Made by a program: the position numbers and the translations under genes. The notes beneath the pieces are model-generated. The model ran no database searches. It saw only the letters and a list, made by a program, of their open reading frames with translations, and was not told the DNA's origin. From the NCBI RefSeq assembly GCF_901709675.1, contig NC_051088.1:2050664-2114663 (forward strand): a stretch of 64,000 nucleotides of DNA, given 5' to 3'. The stretch's first letter is position 1. Every line of letters begins with the position of its first letter. The DNA is from Syngnathus acus. Its lineage: Eukaryota; Chordata; Actinopteri; Syngnathiformes; Syngnathidae. Positions 47,801 through 59,788 of the stretch are shown piece after piece.

Positions 47801-50800
47801 CCCCCTCCGGGGTCACTCTTCTGTCTCCACTCCATCACCCCGGTCTTCCAACGTCCCCCTCTCCTTTACAGATCTTCAGGTGAGGAGTCACCTCAGAAAG
47901 ATCAAGGCAGGGAACCCCGGGCCCAGACGACATCTGGCCGAGACGGCACAGGGACTGTGCGGACCAGCTGAGTGGTGTGGTCAGGTACTCTGTTCAACCT
48001 GAGCCTGAGCCTGACTCCCAGGACTGTGGAAGACCTCCTGCGTGGTCCCCGTACCGAAGGTGCCGCGCCCCAAGGAGCCTAACCACTTCAGGCCTATTGC
48101 CTTGACTTCCCACCTGATGAAGACTATGGAGAGGATCATTCTGGGTCACCTGCGTTCACTAGTGGGAGCACAGCTGGACCCCCTGCAGTTTGCTTACCGG
48201 CCTGGTGTTGGGGTGGACGATGCAGTGATTTATTTACTGCACAGAACACTGCTTCACCTGGAGGACAACAGGAGCACTGGAAGGATCATGTTCTTCGATT
48301 TCTCCAGCGCTTTTAACACCATCCAGCCGTCATTGCTTAGGGTGAAGATGGAGACACTGCTCACTGCCACATCTAGAAGTTCTCCGACGACGCGGCCATT
48401 GTTGGATATGTCTCGGAGGGGAACGATCTGGAATATAGGACGGTCATCAAGGACTTTGTCAGCTGGTGTGAGCTCAACCAGCTTCAGCTGAACACCAGCA
48501 AGACGAAGGAGTTGATTGTGAGCTTCGGGAGGACAGCACCCATCTTCACTCCGGTGAACATCCAGGGATCGGACATTGAGGTAGTGGAGAACTACAAATT
48601 CCTGGGTGTTCGCCTTAACAACAAACTGGACTGGACTGATCACACCCACGCCCTGTACAAAAAGGGCCAGAGTCGCCTCCACCTGCTGAGGAGACTGAGG
48701 TCCTTCGGTGTGTGCAGGGCTCTCCTCCGGACCTTCTATGACTCTGTGGTGGCCTCAGCCATCCTCTACGCTGTGGTCTGCTAGGGTGGGGGCAGTACTG
48801 ACCGGGACAGGGGGAGACTGAATAAGATGGTCAGAAGAGCGAGCTCTGTCCTGGGCTGTCCCCTGGACTCCATTGAGGTTGTGGGTGAGAGGAGGACGTT
48901 GATTAAGCTTAAATCCATCATGGACAACACCTCTCACCCCCTCCATGAGATTGTGCGGTCCCTGAGCAGCTCCTTTAGCGGCAGACCTTTGCACCCTCGG
49001 TGTAGGAAGGAACGATTCCGCAGATCCTTCATTCCCTCTGCTGTCAGACTTTACAACATGCATGCCACCTGATAAAATGAATGTGTTTCGTCTCTGCTAG
49101 CAGCACTTGTGTTTGTCCTTGTCTGTTATTTACCCTTTTTTGTAATTCTGGCACTTGTTTTATTCTTGTTCTCGTATTATTCTTGCACTCATATGCGCTG
49201 CTGCGACAAGTGAATTTCCCCGCTGTGGGATGAATAAAGTTCTATCATCATCATCATCATCATTGCAATGGAAGTTGATTCAATACATGCTGACACATGA
49301 AGCATGTAGATGGTGAAGAGGATGGGGCCGAGCACAAAGCCCTGGGGGACCCCACTGGTGGTGTGGGGGTGAGGTATAGCATCCTCCAGGACCACATGCT
49401 CGGCCCGGTCAGTGAAGTCGGAGTGAAACCAGTGAAGGGCAGTGTGGGAGAGGCCAATGTGGTGCTGGAGGCGGTGTAAGAGGATGTGGTCAATGGTGTC
49501 GAATGCAGCATTGAGGTCCAGAAGAATCTAGAGGTCATAAGAAGGTTGTTGGTCACTCTGATTAGGGCTGTTTCTGTGCTGTGGGAGGGGTGGAAACCGG
49601 ATTCAAAAAAATTTGTAGAGACTACTGGATTTTAGGTGGTAATGCAACTGGGAGGAAACACATTTTTTTGATGAATGAGCAGTTGGAACTTGGTCTGTAA
49701 TTGGATAGTGGGACTTGATCTAGAGTAGTAGGTTTTTTTAGAAGTTGTTTGATGATGGCTGTTTTTAGTGAAGACGGAACATAGGCAGATTGAAGGGAGA
49801 GATTGTTTATTTTTGTTTTCAGGCATCTTATTGATTAGTGGTATGTTTTGAATAAGGTTGAGGGCAGTGGATCAAGAGAACAGGTGGATAGTTTTTAATT
49901 GCGGATTCAACAAGGCCAAGGCCACCTCTCTTCCCCTTCACGGATCGTACGACTGCGCCATCGACCTTCTGCCTGGCACTTCCCCTCCGAAGGCTCGACT
50001 CTACTCGCTGTCCAGAACAGGGTGCAAGGTCATGGGGGAATACATCCACTACCCTTCCTCTCGTCGGCGTTCGAGAGTCTCCAAGGAGAAAACAACTCCA
50101 GCCGAATCGGCCACTACAGGTTAATTAAAGGCCATATCATAGAAATGTGTCTTTAAACGTGTCTTAAATGTTTCTACTGAGGTAGCAGTTCTAATATCCA
50201 TTGGTAGGGCATTCCAAAGCTCTGGAGCCCGAATAGAAAATGCTCTAGACCAGGGGTTCTTAACCTTCGAATGATTCCAGACCCCCAATGGATTGTCCAA
50301 TATGGTACCATACCCCCTTCACTTGACTGTTGAAATAATTATTAACCCTAACCCTAACCCTAAAAAGAAGAGCAAGAAAGAAGAGCTTTTGACCTCATAT
50401 TTACTTGCCTTATTATTCCTTCTGTGTTAATATTTTCCTCAGGGGAGGATGGGTGTGTTGTGGTGTAGTGAGTGTGATGCAGGACAAAATAACTGCTGTG
50501 GTGTGGGAGTGAGGCGTGAATATGAATGTTGTGGGTGAGGGGGCGGACGGCTTTTTGACGCTACAGCGATGTTGTGGTCAGTTATGCTGCTTGGGGTCCC
50601 GCCAGAGCTCAGCTGATGGCCACAACACCCACTGCCTGTGCTGTCAGTGCTGCCAACTCTACAGATTAATCGTTAGGTCTGCAGATTTTTACGTTCAGTT
50701 GAGATTGTCAGATTTTAACTACTTACAAGCATAACGACAGTGAACAAGAACATAAGCATAACTAAAAAAAAAAAACCTGTGAACAATAATAGGTACAAAA

Positions 50801-53800
50801 TAGAAGAAAATACCGAGAGATACTAAAAAAATACCTGATTACGAGAGATCGAGTCCCATACCCCCAGCATTTGGGTCCCATACCCCCAAGGGGTATGGAT
50901 ACCCCCGGTTAAGAACCCCTGCTCTAGACCCTGCAGACATTTTCTTGGCCTTCGGTGTCGCTAAAAGACTAGCGTTTTGCGAACGAAGGTTATGAGACGG
51001 AACATAAGGAACAACTAGGTCGACGAGATATGAAGGCGCTAAGCCATGCAGTGATTTATAGGTTAATAGAAGAACCTTGAAGTCACATCTTAAATGGACC
51101 AATTATCAACATCTCAGTTTTATCTGGGTTAAGACGAAGGAAGTTGAGAGACATCCATTGCTTGATCTCCGCAAGGCATGCCTCAAGATTACAACAATCC
51201 CGCGGATGTCATCGATAACGGCATATATAATTGGGTGTCATCCGCGTAGCATTGAAAACTAATATTATATTTACGTATTATGTCCCCAAGCGGAATCATA
51301 TAAATATTAAATAGAATTGGTCCGAGTACCGATCCCTGTGGGACACCACACGTAACATTATAGAGCTCAGAGGACGTATTGCCATGGACCACTCCTGTCT
51401 GATAGATAGGAATGGAACCAGCCTAGTGCTGACCCTGAAATACCAACACAACTTTTAAGACGCCCTAATAAAATATCGAAGTCTACAGTGTCGAAGGCAG
51501 CCCTAAGATCGAGTAGTAACAATACAGATGAAGTGTTTGAATCCATAGCTATGAGGAGATCGTTAGTCACTTTAGCAAGTGCTGTCTCAGTGGAATGATT
51601 AGCTCTAAAACCAGACTGAAAAGAGTCATATCGATTATTGGCGACCATGTAATCAATAAGCTGCTGCGCTACTACTTTTTCAAGAAGTTTTGCTATGAAT
51701 GGGAGGTTTGAAACTGGCCTATAATTACTGAGACAGTCCGGGTCAAGATTTGGTCGCTTAAGTAACGGTTTAATGATAGCGGTTTTAAAGGCTGTTGGCA
51801 CTATACCAGAGGAGACAGACAGATTGATTATATTTAAGACGGACGGTCCTAAAATTTGAAATAATTCTTTAAGTAGTTTGGCTGGAAGAGGGTCGAGTAA
51901 ACATGTTGTTTGTTTAGCCGCACTAACCAATTGTGGAAGCCTTTCAAGGGACACGCTTTTAAAATTTGAGAGGGTTATTACATGATCATCAGCCCTGGTA
52001 AACGGCGGTCTCGACTGAGCGATTGGAATGGTGTTCTTGATCTCGTCCCTAATGGATTCAATCTTTTGAGCAAAAAAATTCATGAACTCGTCAGCTGAGT
52101 GGAAGGAACTATCGGGGGTCGGCTGGCGTAGTGTCAGCTTTGCCACTGTATCAAATAGGTGTTTAGGATTGTTTTTATTGAGATTAATAACTTGCGAAAA
52201 ATACCGAGTTTTTGCTAAGATAAGCGCATCTTTATATTTCAGGAGGCTGTCCTGCCATGCCTGATGGAAAACCTCAAGTTTGGTTAAACGCCATCTGCGC
52301 TCATGCTTTCTACATAATTGCTTAAGCGTACGTGTTTCATCTGTGAACCACGGAGTAGGCAATCTACGGCGAGTTTTCAGATGTAGCGGCACCACAGAGT
52401 CGATGGCATTTAACAATGTCGCATTGAATTGATTTGTAAGATTATCAATAGAGCCGATGCGGGAAATATGGCGGTTGCCGGCGACAGTAACTCAGATAGC
52501 GCAGTTGCAGTCATGGAGTTAAAATTACGGCTCCTATAATTCTGATTGCTCTCTTGTCTTTGACAAGGAACTAAAATTTCAAATTTTATTAAGTAATGAT
52601 CAGACAGAACATTAGTGTATGGCAGTACTGCTATATTTGAGGTTGCAAGTCCTCGGGATAATACCAGATCTAAGGTATTTCCATTCTTATGCGTTGCTGC
52701 CTGTACGGCTTGCGTGAAACCAAACGTATCAGTTAAAGTCTGAAACGCCGAAGTAAGTGGCTCTGACGGTAAATTCATGTGGATGTTGAAATCGCCCATG
52801 ATAATTATATTATCCGCATTGGTCACTAGATCAGCCACGAATTCTGAAAATTCATCCAGGAAGCCAGAGTAAGCCCCGGGTGGACGGTAAATAACAGCAA
52901 GATAAAATGACGGTAAAGCGGTGGATCGGACAGTGAGAACTTCAAATGTTTTAAATACGTTGATCGAACGAGGCCTAAATCTAAGCTCGGAATTTGAGAT
53001 GAGGGCGACACCCCCACCCTTTTTTCGAGGACGCGCCACATGCGAGCTCACAAAATTTGGAGGCGAGGCCTCGTTAAGCGGCAGCAGTTCATTAGGTTTT
53101 AACCAGGTCTCGCAAAGACCAAAAACGTTTAGATTATGTTCCGTGATGAGGTCATTAACGAGAACTGCTTTCGTATGAAGCGATCTAATATTCATAAAAC
53201 CGAGTTTAAGTGTAATCGGTCGATCAGGGTGCGTATCTATCGAAGGATTTTTAAACGAGATGCGAGTAAGATTGTGTTCTCTAGGCCTGACATCACCTCT
53301 CAAATGTTTGTTAGCGCGGTGGGACGATACGACCGTGGGAATTTGATAGTAAATATTTGTTACACATGTAAAATGATCTGAAACAGGCACCGTTTCATCA
53401 GCAAAACCGGTCGGGGTGGAGTGATTGGATTTGTCTACTACCCCAGTAGAAAGTGTGTTTATGTGTACTGTAGCACTATTCAAACTGTCACGCTCTAGTC
53501 TACACGAGGAGCTATGTGCATGCTGGAAGTCTAGCCTAGCGCTAGTTAACTTTAGCTTAACAGACTCCAAACCCATCCTGACAGGTGGTCTAATCACCTG
53601 TGCCCCGGCCTGCTCTAAAGTGACCTGTCATGAGTGGCTCACAGTAATCTATATTCCTAGAAAGAGTGAAGGCGCCTTCACGGTTAGGGTGAAGGCCGTC
53701 CTTCCTCAGCAGGTCGGGGCGGCCCCAGAAGGAGGGACAGTGACGTATCTATAAAATACAGTCCCTGCTTTTTACAGAACCCAGCCATCCATAGATTAAG

Positions 53801-56800
53801 GGAGACTAATCTACTAAACCTCTCATCAGTGCCTCTCCCAGGCAGGGGGCCAGAGACAAATACTCGATGCCGACTCATCTTTCTGGCGAGATCACAAGTC
53901 CTCACTATGTTTTTCTTTGTGATCTCTGATTGTCTCATCCTAACATCATTGGAGCCGACGTGTATCACTATGTCCGAGTAGCTAGTGTTGTTGGAACTAC
54001 GCTGTTGACTAGACCTATTGCGAGTCAGCTCCCTAAGATTAGCTTCTATGTCGGGTGCTCTGCCCCCAGGAATACACATTACCGTGGCTGGATTTTTAAG
54101 CGTAATATTTCGGGTAATGGAGTCACCTATGACCAAAGTGCGAGGGCCAGTAGACCGAGATGACTTTGGACGGCTATGCGTCTTACCTGGCTCATCGTGA
54201 TTAGCAAGCCGCTTGGGGCTAATGCTAACTGGGCTAGCGGGCTGACTACAGTCCGCGTCTGTGTCCGCTACATCTACTGTTATCGCGCAATTCAAAGTCA
54301 AAGTCAAAGTCAGCTTTATTGTCAATCCCTTCATGTGTCAAGACACACAAAGAAACCGAAATTCCGTTTCCTCCATCCCACGGTGACGAGACATAGTACA
54401 CGATAGACATACAAGTAGACGACACAAAAATAAATTCTGCTCTAACTGGCGGACACGTCCCTCTAGCAGGGACAACCTCTCTAAGAGAAGGGTGCAGTTG
54501 GTGCACGAAGCCGTACAAACCTCTTGATCCGCAGCCATACTTTGTGTCCGATGATCGACGGTAGACAAACGGCCACGAAGCCTCCGCTCTCTCAGGCACT
54601 CCGGCTGTGTAGTAAGAAGATTGAACAGTGTACTAAAAAGATTCAAACTTACTTTAGAATCAGGGAGATGAGTTCCACGCTGGAGAAAACAAAATCGTCC
54701 GAGCCTGAAAAGTGTTGGAAGTCTGGGCTGAGAAGGAAGATCGGCTCGTATCCTTGCCTCCGTGTGTTATTGTTAGAGCAATCAATAAGCAACCCACTAT
54801 AAGTGACAACACGACAACAGTTTATCAGAGCATAAAGCCACAACATGGTGTCAGAAGACGGAGTTACGGAGTAAGTCAAGGACAGTATTCAACACGTGTT
54901 AACCGAAGATTAGCGGCAAGCTAACTGGAGCTAACACAGCCGACATGGAGCAGTTCAAGCCACCGTCTCCGCTGATACTCACGGGGAACCTCGCTGAAAA
55001 CTGGCGCAGGTGGGAGCAGCGTTTTCAGCTCTATATGGTTGCGTCTGGTGCGGTGGATAAAAAAGAGGAGGTTAAAATAGCCATCCTGCTTCACACTGTC
55101 GGCAAGGAGGCGCTGGAAGTGTATAATACACTTACCATTACCCCAGAAGGGGAGGAAGCAACGATGGAGGAAGTTTTGGAAGCATTCAGAGGCTACTGCA
55201 GTCCACAAAAGAACGTTGTTTTTGAACGCCATCAGTTTTGGTCGCACACAATGCCATCAGGAATATCGGTGGACAGATATTCACTGTTACGTGATAATGC
55301 ACTTACTTTACGCAGAGCAATGGAAACATGTAGATCAGCAGAACTCGCCAAGTCACAAATACAAGCGATGCAAGCGTCACCTGTTGTCAATGATGCCTCA
55401 GTGGATGCATTAAATAGAGCAAGAGTGCAAACACGCAGCTGGGACAAGAACAAACCAAGCTACGTACAAGAAGCAGGTAATAACTGTGTGCCGTAAATGC
55501 GGAAACAAGCATGAGCCTCGTCAATGCCCAGCTTACGGCGCTGTGCGTCATAAATGTGGAAAAAATAACCACTTCTCAAAGGTGTGTAGGGGAGGCTCTG
55601 AGAAAAATAGCCATTGTAAAACGAAGACTGTAAACAATATAGAAAAAGAAATGGACTGTTTATACATAGGCATGATTGGAAATGAAACCAAGAAATCAGC
55701 ACACCAAACAAAAGACACTGTATGGCACGAAACAGCCACAATCAGAGGTGTTGCAATTGACTTCAAGCTGGACACTGGTGCTGATGCTAATGTGCTGCCC
55801 AGGCAGCTATACCAGCAGCTAACAGGTCCCATTCAGCTGCGTCCAACAGAGACTGTGTTAATAGCTTTTGGAGGGGCACGCCTTACAGCAGATGGTGTTG
55901 CATCTTTAGAATGCAGAACGTCTAAACGCAAGGCTGTGCTGGACTTCCACGTGAGTAGCCAAGCAGACAAGCCAATTCTAGGAGGGGAGGCTTGTGAGGA
56001 GCTGCAACTGGTGAAAAGAATGGAGTCACTCACAGCAAAGGCTACACAACAACGACAACCTCCAGCCACCAAAGAGGAGTTACTACAAAGATATGCTGAT
56101 GTATTCACAGGATTGGGGGAATTTCCTGGAGTTCATCACATACACGTCGACCCCAGCGTCACTCCTGTGATTCACGCATGCAGAAATGTACCCCTCTCCA
56201 TCATGGATGCGCTGAAGGTGACAATCAAAGACTTACAAAACAGAAAAGTGATAACACCGGTAAATGAACCAACAGAATGGGTGAACAGTCTTGTTGCCAC
56301 AAAGAAAAAGAACGGGTCGCTAAGGGTGTGTGTGGATCCTTGCAACCTGAATGAGGCAGTCAAGCGCCAGCATTACTCCATTCCTACTCCTGAAGATGTG
56401 CGCAGCAGACTGGCTGGAAAATCCATCTTCTCCATCTTGGATGAGAAGGATGGGTACTGGCAGATCAAGCTAGATGAGCCATCATCTAAGCTATGCACCT
56501 TCAACACGCCGTGAGGACGCCTCCGCTTCCTCAGGCTACCATTTGGGATTAAGTCGGCCAGTGAAGTCTTTCAACAGAAGAACTGTGAGACCTTCGGCGA
56601 CATTCCAGGTGTGTACGTCATAGCAGACGACATGATTATAGCAGCAGCATCAGAGCAGGAACATGATGAAATCCTGCAGAAAGTAATGGAGAGAGCAAAG
56701 TCTGCCAATGTGAAATTTAACAAAGACAAAATCCAGTTCAAAGTGAACACAGTAAAATATATGGGACACATCATCACGGCAGCAGGACAGAGAGCTGATG

Positions 56801-59696
56801 ACGCCAAGATCAAAGCGATTGTCGACATGCCGACCCCGGACGACAAACAAAGTCTCCAACGCCTGCTGGGAATGACAAAATTCCTGGCGCAGTACATACC
56901 AAATGAAGCATCACTCACGGCACCCCTCAGACAGCTGCTAAAGAAGGACGTAGCATGGCAGTGGTGCCCACACCACAGCGCAGCACTACAGACGCTGAAG
57001 TCTACCCTCACACAAGCGCCTGTGCTGAGGTACTACGATCACAAGCAGCCGCTGACTCTGCAAGCAGATTCCTCAAAGGATGGACTGGGAGCCTGTCTGC
57101 TGCAGGATGGCCACCCGGTGTGCTATGCATCTCAAGAGCGCTCACGGACACTGAAAAAAGATATGCGCAAATCGAGAAAGAGTTACTTGCCATAGTGTTT
57201 GCTGCTAAAAGATTTCACCAGTATGTCTACGGCAGAACAGTAACAGTGCAGTCTGATCACAAACCTTTGGAGGTCATCATGCGCAAACCGCTGAGCAAAC
57301 CGCTGAGCAAAGCGCCAGCACGGCTGCAAGGGACAACTACAGAGGTATGAATTAAATGTGACATATACACCAGGCAAACACATGTACATCGCGGACACGC
57401 TCTCACGCGCCACAGCGAGCAATGACAGTGACAATCTCAATGAGAACCCTTGTGACGAGAGAGTTGTGTATGCCTTGGAAGCCACAGATGCACTGAGTAA
57501 GGAAACACTTAGCCAGCTGAAAACAGCAACGGCAGCAGATGGTGTGTTACAAGCTGTATGTGAGAAACACTTCAAGGGCTGGCCCATGAAAAAGAAAAGT
57601 CTGGACAGTAAACTACACAGTTACTGGCCAATGAGGGACAATATCAGCATCGTGAATGACATTGTAATGGTCGGAGACAAAATCATAATACCCGAGAGCT
57701 TCAGGAGAGTAATTTTGGAGAAGCTGCACCTTGCACACCAAGGCGTGCAGCGTACTAAAGCTAAAGCAAGAAAAGTCCTTTACTGGCCTGGCATGGCACG
57801 AGACATAGAGACAATGGTGGAAAAATGTGTGCAGTGCCAGCAGCTACAGCCCAAACACCAGGCTGAGCCACTCATTCCACACCAGGTTCCTGAACTGCCA
57901 TGGATGAAAGTTGGAGCTGACATCTTCGAGCTGCATGGTCAGTCGTACCTGTTGTTGGTGGATTACCTGACAAAATATCCAGAAGTGCTCAACCTGACTG
58001 ATAAAACAGCTCGCACGGTGATTCAGAAGATGAAGTCTGTCTTTGCCAGACATGGGATTCCTAAGGAGGTAGTGAGTGATCATGTCCCATTCGCCAGCTA
58101 TGAGATGCAGTCATTTGCAGCTTCATGGGAGTTCAAGCTCACACACTCCAGCCCAGGTTTTCCCTCTTCAAATGGAATGGCAGAGCGGGCCATAAAGACA
58201 GTAAAACACGCACTGAAGAAAGCAGTGCAGACCGTCACTGACCCACATCTAGTGTTGCTGTCGCTGAGAAACACACCGGTGACAGGACTACACCTGACAC
58301 CTGCACAAATGTTAATGGGTAGAGTCCTGCGCAGCACACTTCCATGTTCCAGTGCTGTGCTGAAACAGTCAGCCCCACAGCATATTCTCAAAAGAATACA
58401 GGACTTGCAGTCCCGACAATAACAACACTACGACCAGCGTGCAAAGCTACTGCCAGTGTTGACCCCAGGAGACACGGTACACATGCAGACGCAACGCGGC
58501 TGGGAGCCAGCGGTTGTCATCAGACAGCGAGATGAACCACGCTCCTACACTGTACAGACACCGGCAGGGAGGACACACAGGAGGAACAGGCGACATCTGA
58601 GAAAGATACACCCAAGCCGGTTAAGAGACTCTCACCCTGATGGACATTTGGACTCTGAGTTTCAACATACTCAGACTACTGCAACAGTGGACTCACCACC
58701 ACTGGAACCGGTACCACGCAACCCTTGTCCTGTGTCTGTGGACAGCACGGCCACATGCTATACCAGGAGTGGCAGAGCAGTTAGGCGCCCTGCCAGGTAC
58801 ACTGATTGACATAAAGTGATGTTGTTACTCAGTGTTAAAAAAAAAAAAAGGTGGAGAAAATAAAGGGTGGATGTTTTGTGTTTATCTTGAAATGTTATAA
58901 AATGTTATAGGTTCGAAGAGAAAGAAAAAAAAGAAAGGTCAACATGATTCACCAAACAATAAGCGTAACAGAAAAGATTGTTGAAAGCCATTTGGTTTAT
59001 TGAAACATGATTTGTTTGTAATTGAAATATGCATGTCGAAATTTTGATCAATGTTGATACCAAAGAGTTAAGGTAACTGATAGATAAGCTACTTCTCAGT
59101 TGGAAAAGAGGGATGTGGTAGATTAGATCAAGCACTCAGTGCTCGACTGTGGTGGTCTGTCTGTATTGGAGGTTCAGTGATCGTGTGGTGAGGTCTGTAG
59201 TCGTGACGGGGCACCCAGTAAAGATCAGCGCGTACTGCATCCTTGCCTCCGTGTGTTATTGTTAGAGCAATCAATAAGCAACCCACTATAAGTGACAACA
59301 CTACAACAGTTTATCAGAGCATAAAGCCACAACAATGAGTACCGATTTCAATAGACCAAGCTGACAGAAAAATTTAGTTTGGTATCAATTTTAGCATTTG
59401 ACAGCAAAGGGAAACACTTTGTTTGGCTGCGCAGCAAGGAGGAGCGGTGTTACGTCACATTACCCATAATGTAAACTTACTTCACTGTAAAATCGGGAGA
59501 TTAGCGCGAGAAAAGACAGATCGTGGGGCAGGTGGGAGACAGTGTTGAAAATTGGGAGTCTCTTGCCTAAATCGGGAAAGTTTGCATGTATGTAATTAAT
59601 TGGTACAAAACAAGCTTTCTGTGTGTGACAGACGCAGTAATGCCATCAAGAATCAGAATTTATGATACGATTTCGTTACTGAATCTTGTTGGGTTG

Positions 59697-59788
<92 letters not shown>

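Larger units (their letters stand above)
50119..54545 (-). mobile_element. L2/CR1-group LINE with esterase ORF1, close to full length
   Basis: On the - strand, from the right: ORF1 from an ATG at 54538 (zinc-type CTASCTNC, coiled coil), SGNH domain, then ORF2 with APE endonuclease (53597-52410) and RT (52416 down to 50119). The RT tail ends with [20 protein letters not shown] and YDMAFN at 50119. Two insertions interrupt it: a hAT (50251-50921) and a LINE 3' fragment (54293-54433). Two frameshifts, near 52415 and 51390, break ORF2. Lack of a 3' UTR after 50119 shows that its 3' end is lost. Confidence 0.92.
54735..59334 (+). mobile_element. Gypsy-type LTR retrotransposon, 5' LTR truncated
   Basis: The last 110 bp of the 5' LTR (54735-54845) match the end of the 3' LTR (58872-59334): atccttgcctccgtgtgtta, agagcaatcaataagcaacc and cagagcataaagccacaaca. 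A primer-binding-type sequence tggtgtcagaagacgg follows at 54846. Gag, protease, RT, RNase H and integrase follow in normal gypsy order. It is disabled by a TGA at 56512-56514, a TAA at 58420-58422, frame changes near 57140 and 57330, and a frame change between gag and its zinc knuckle near 55490. Upstream, the element is cut by the LINE or was 5'-truncated. Confidence 0.93.
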
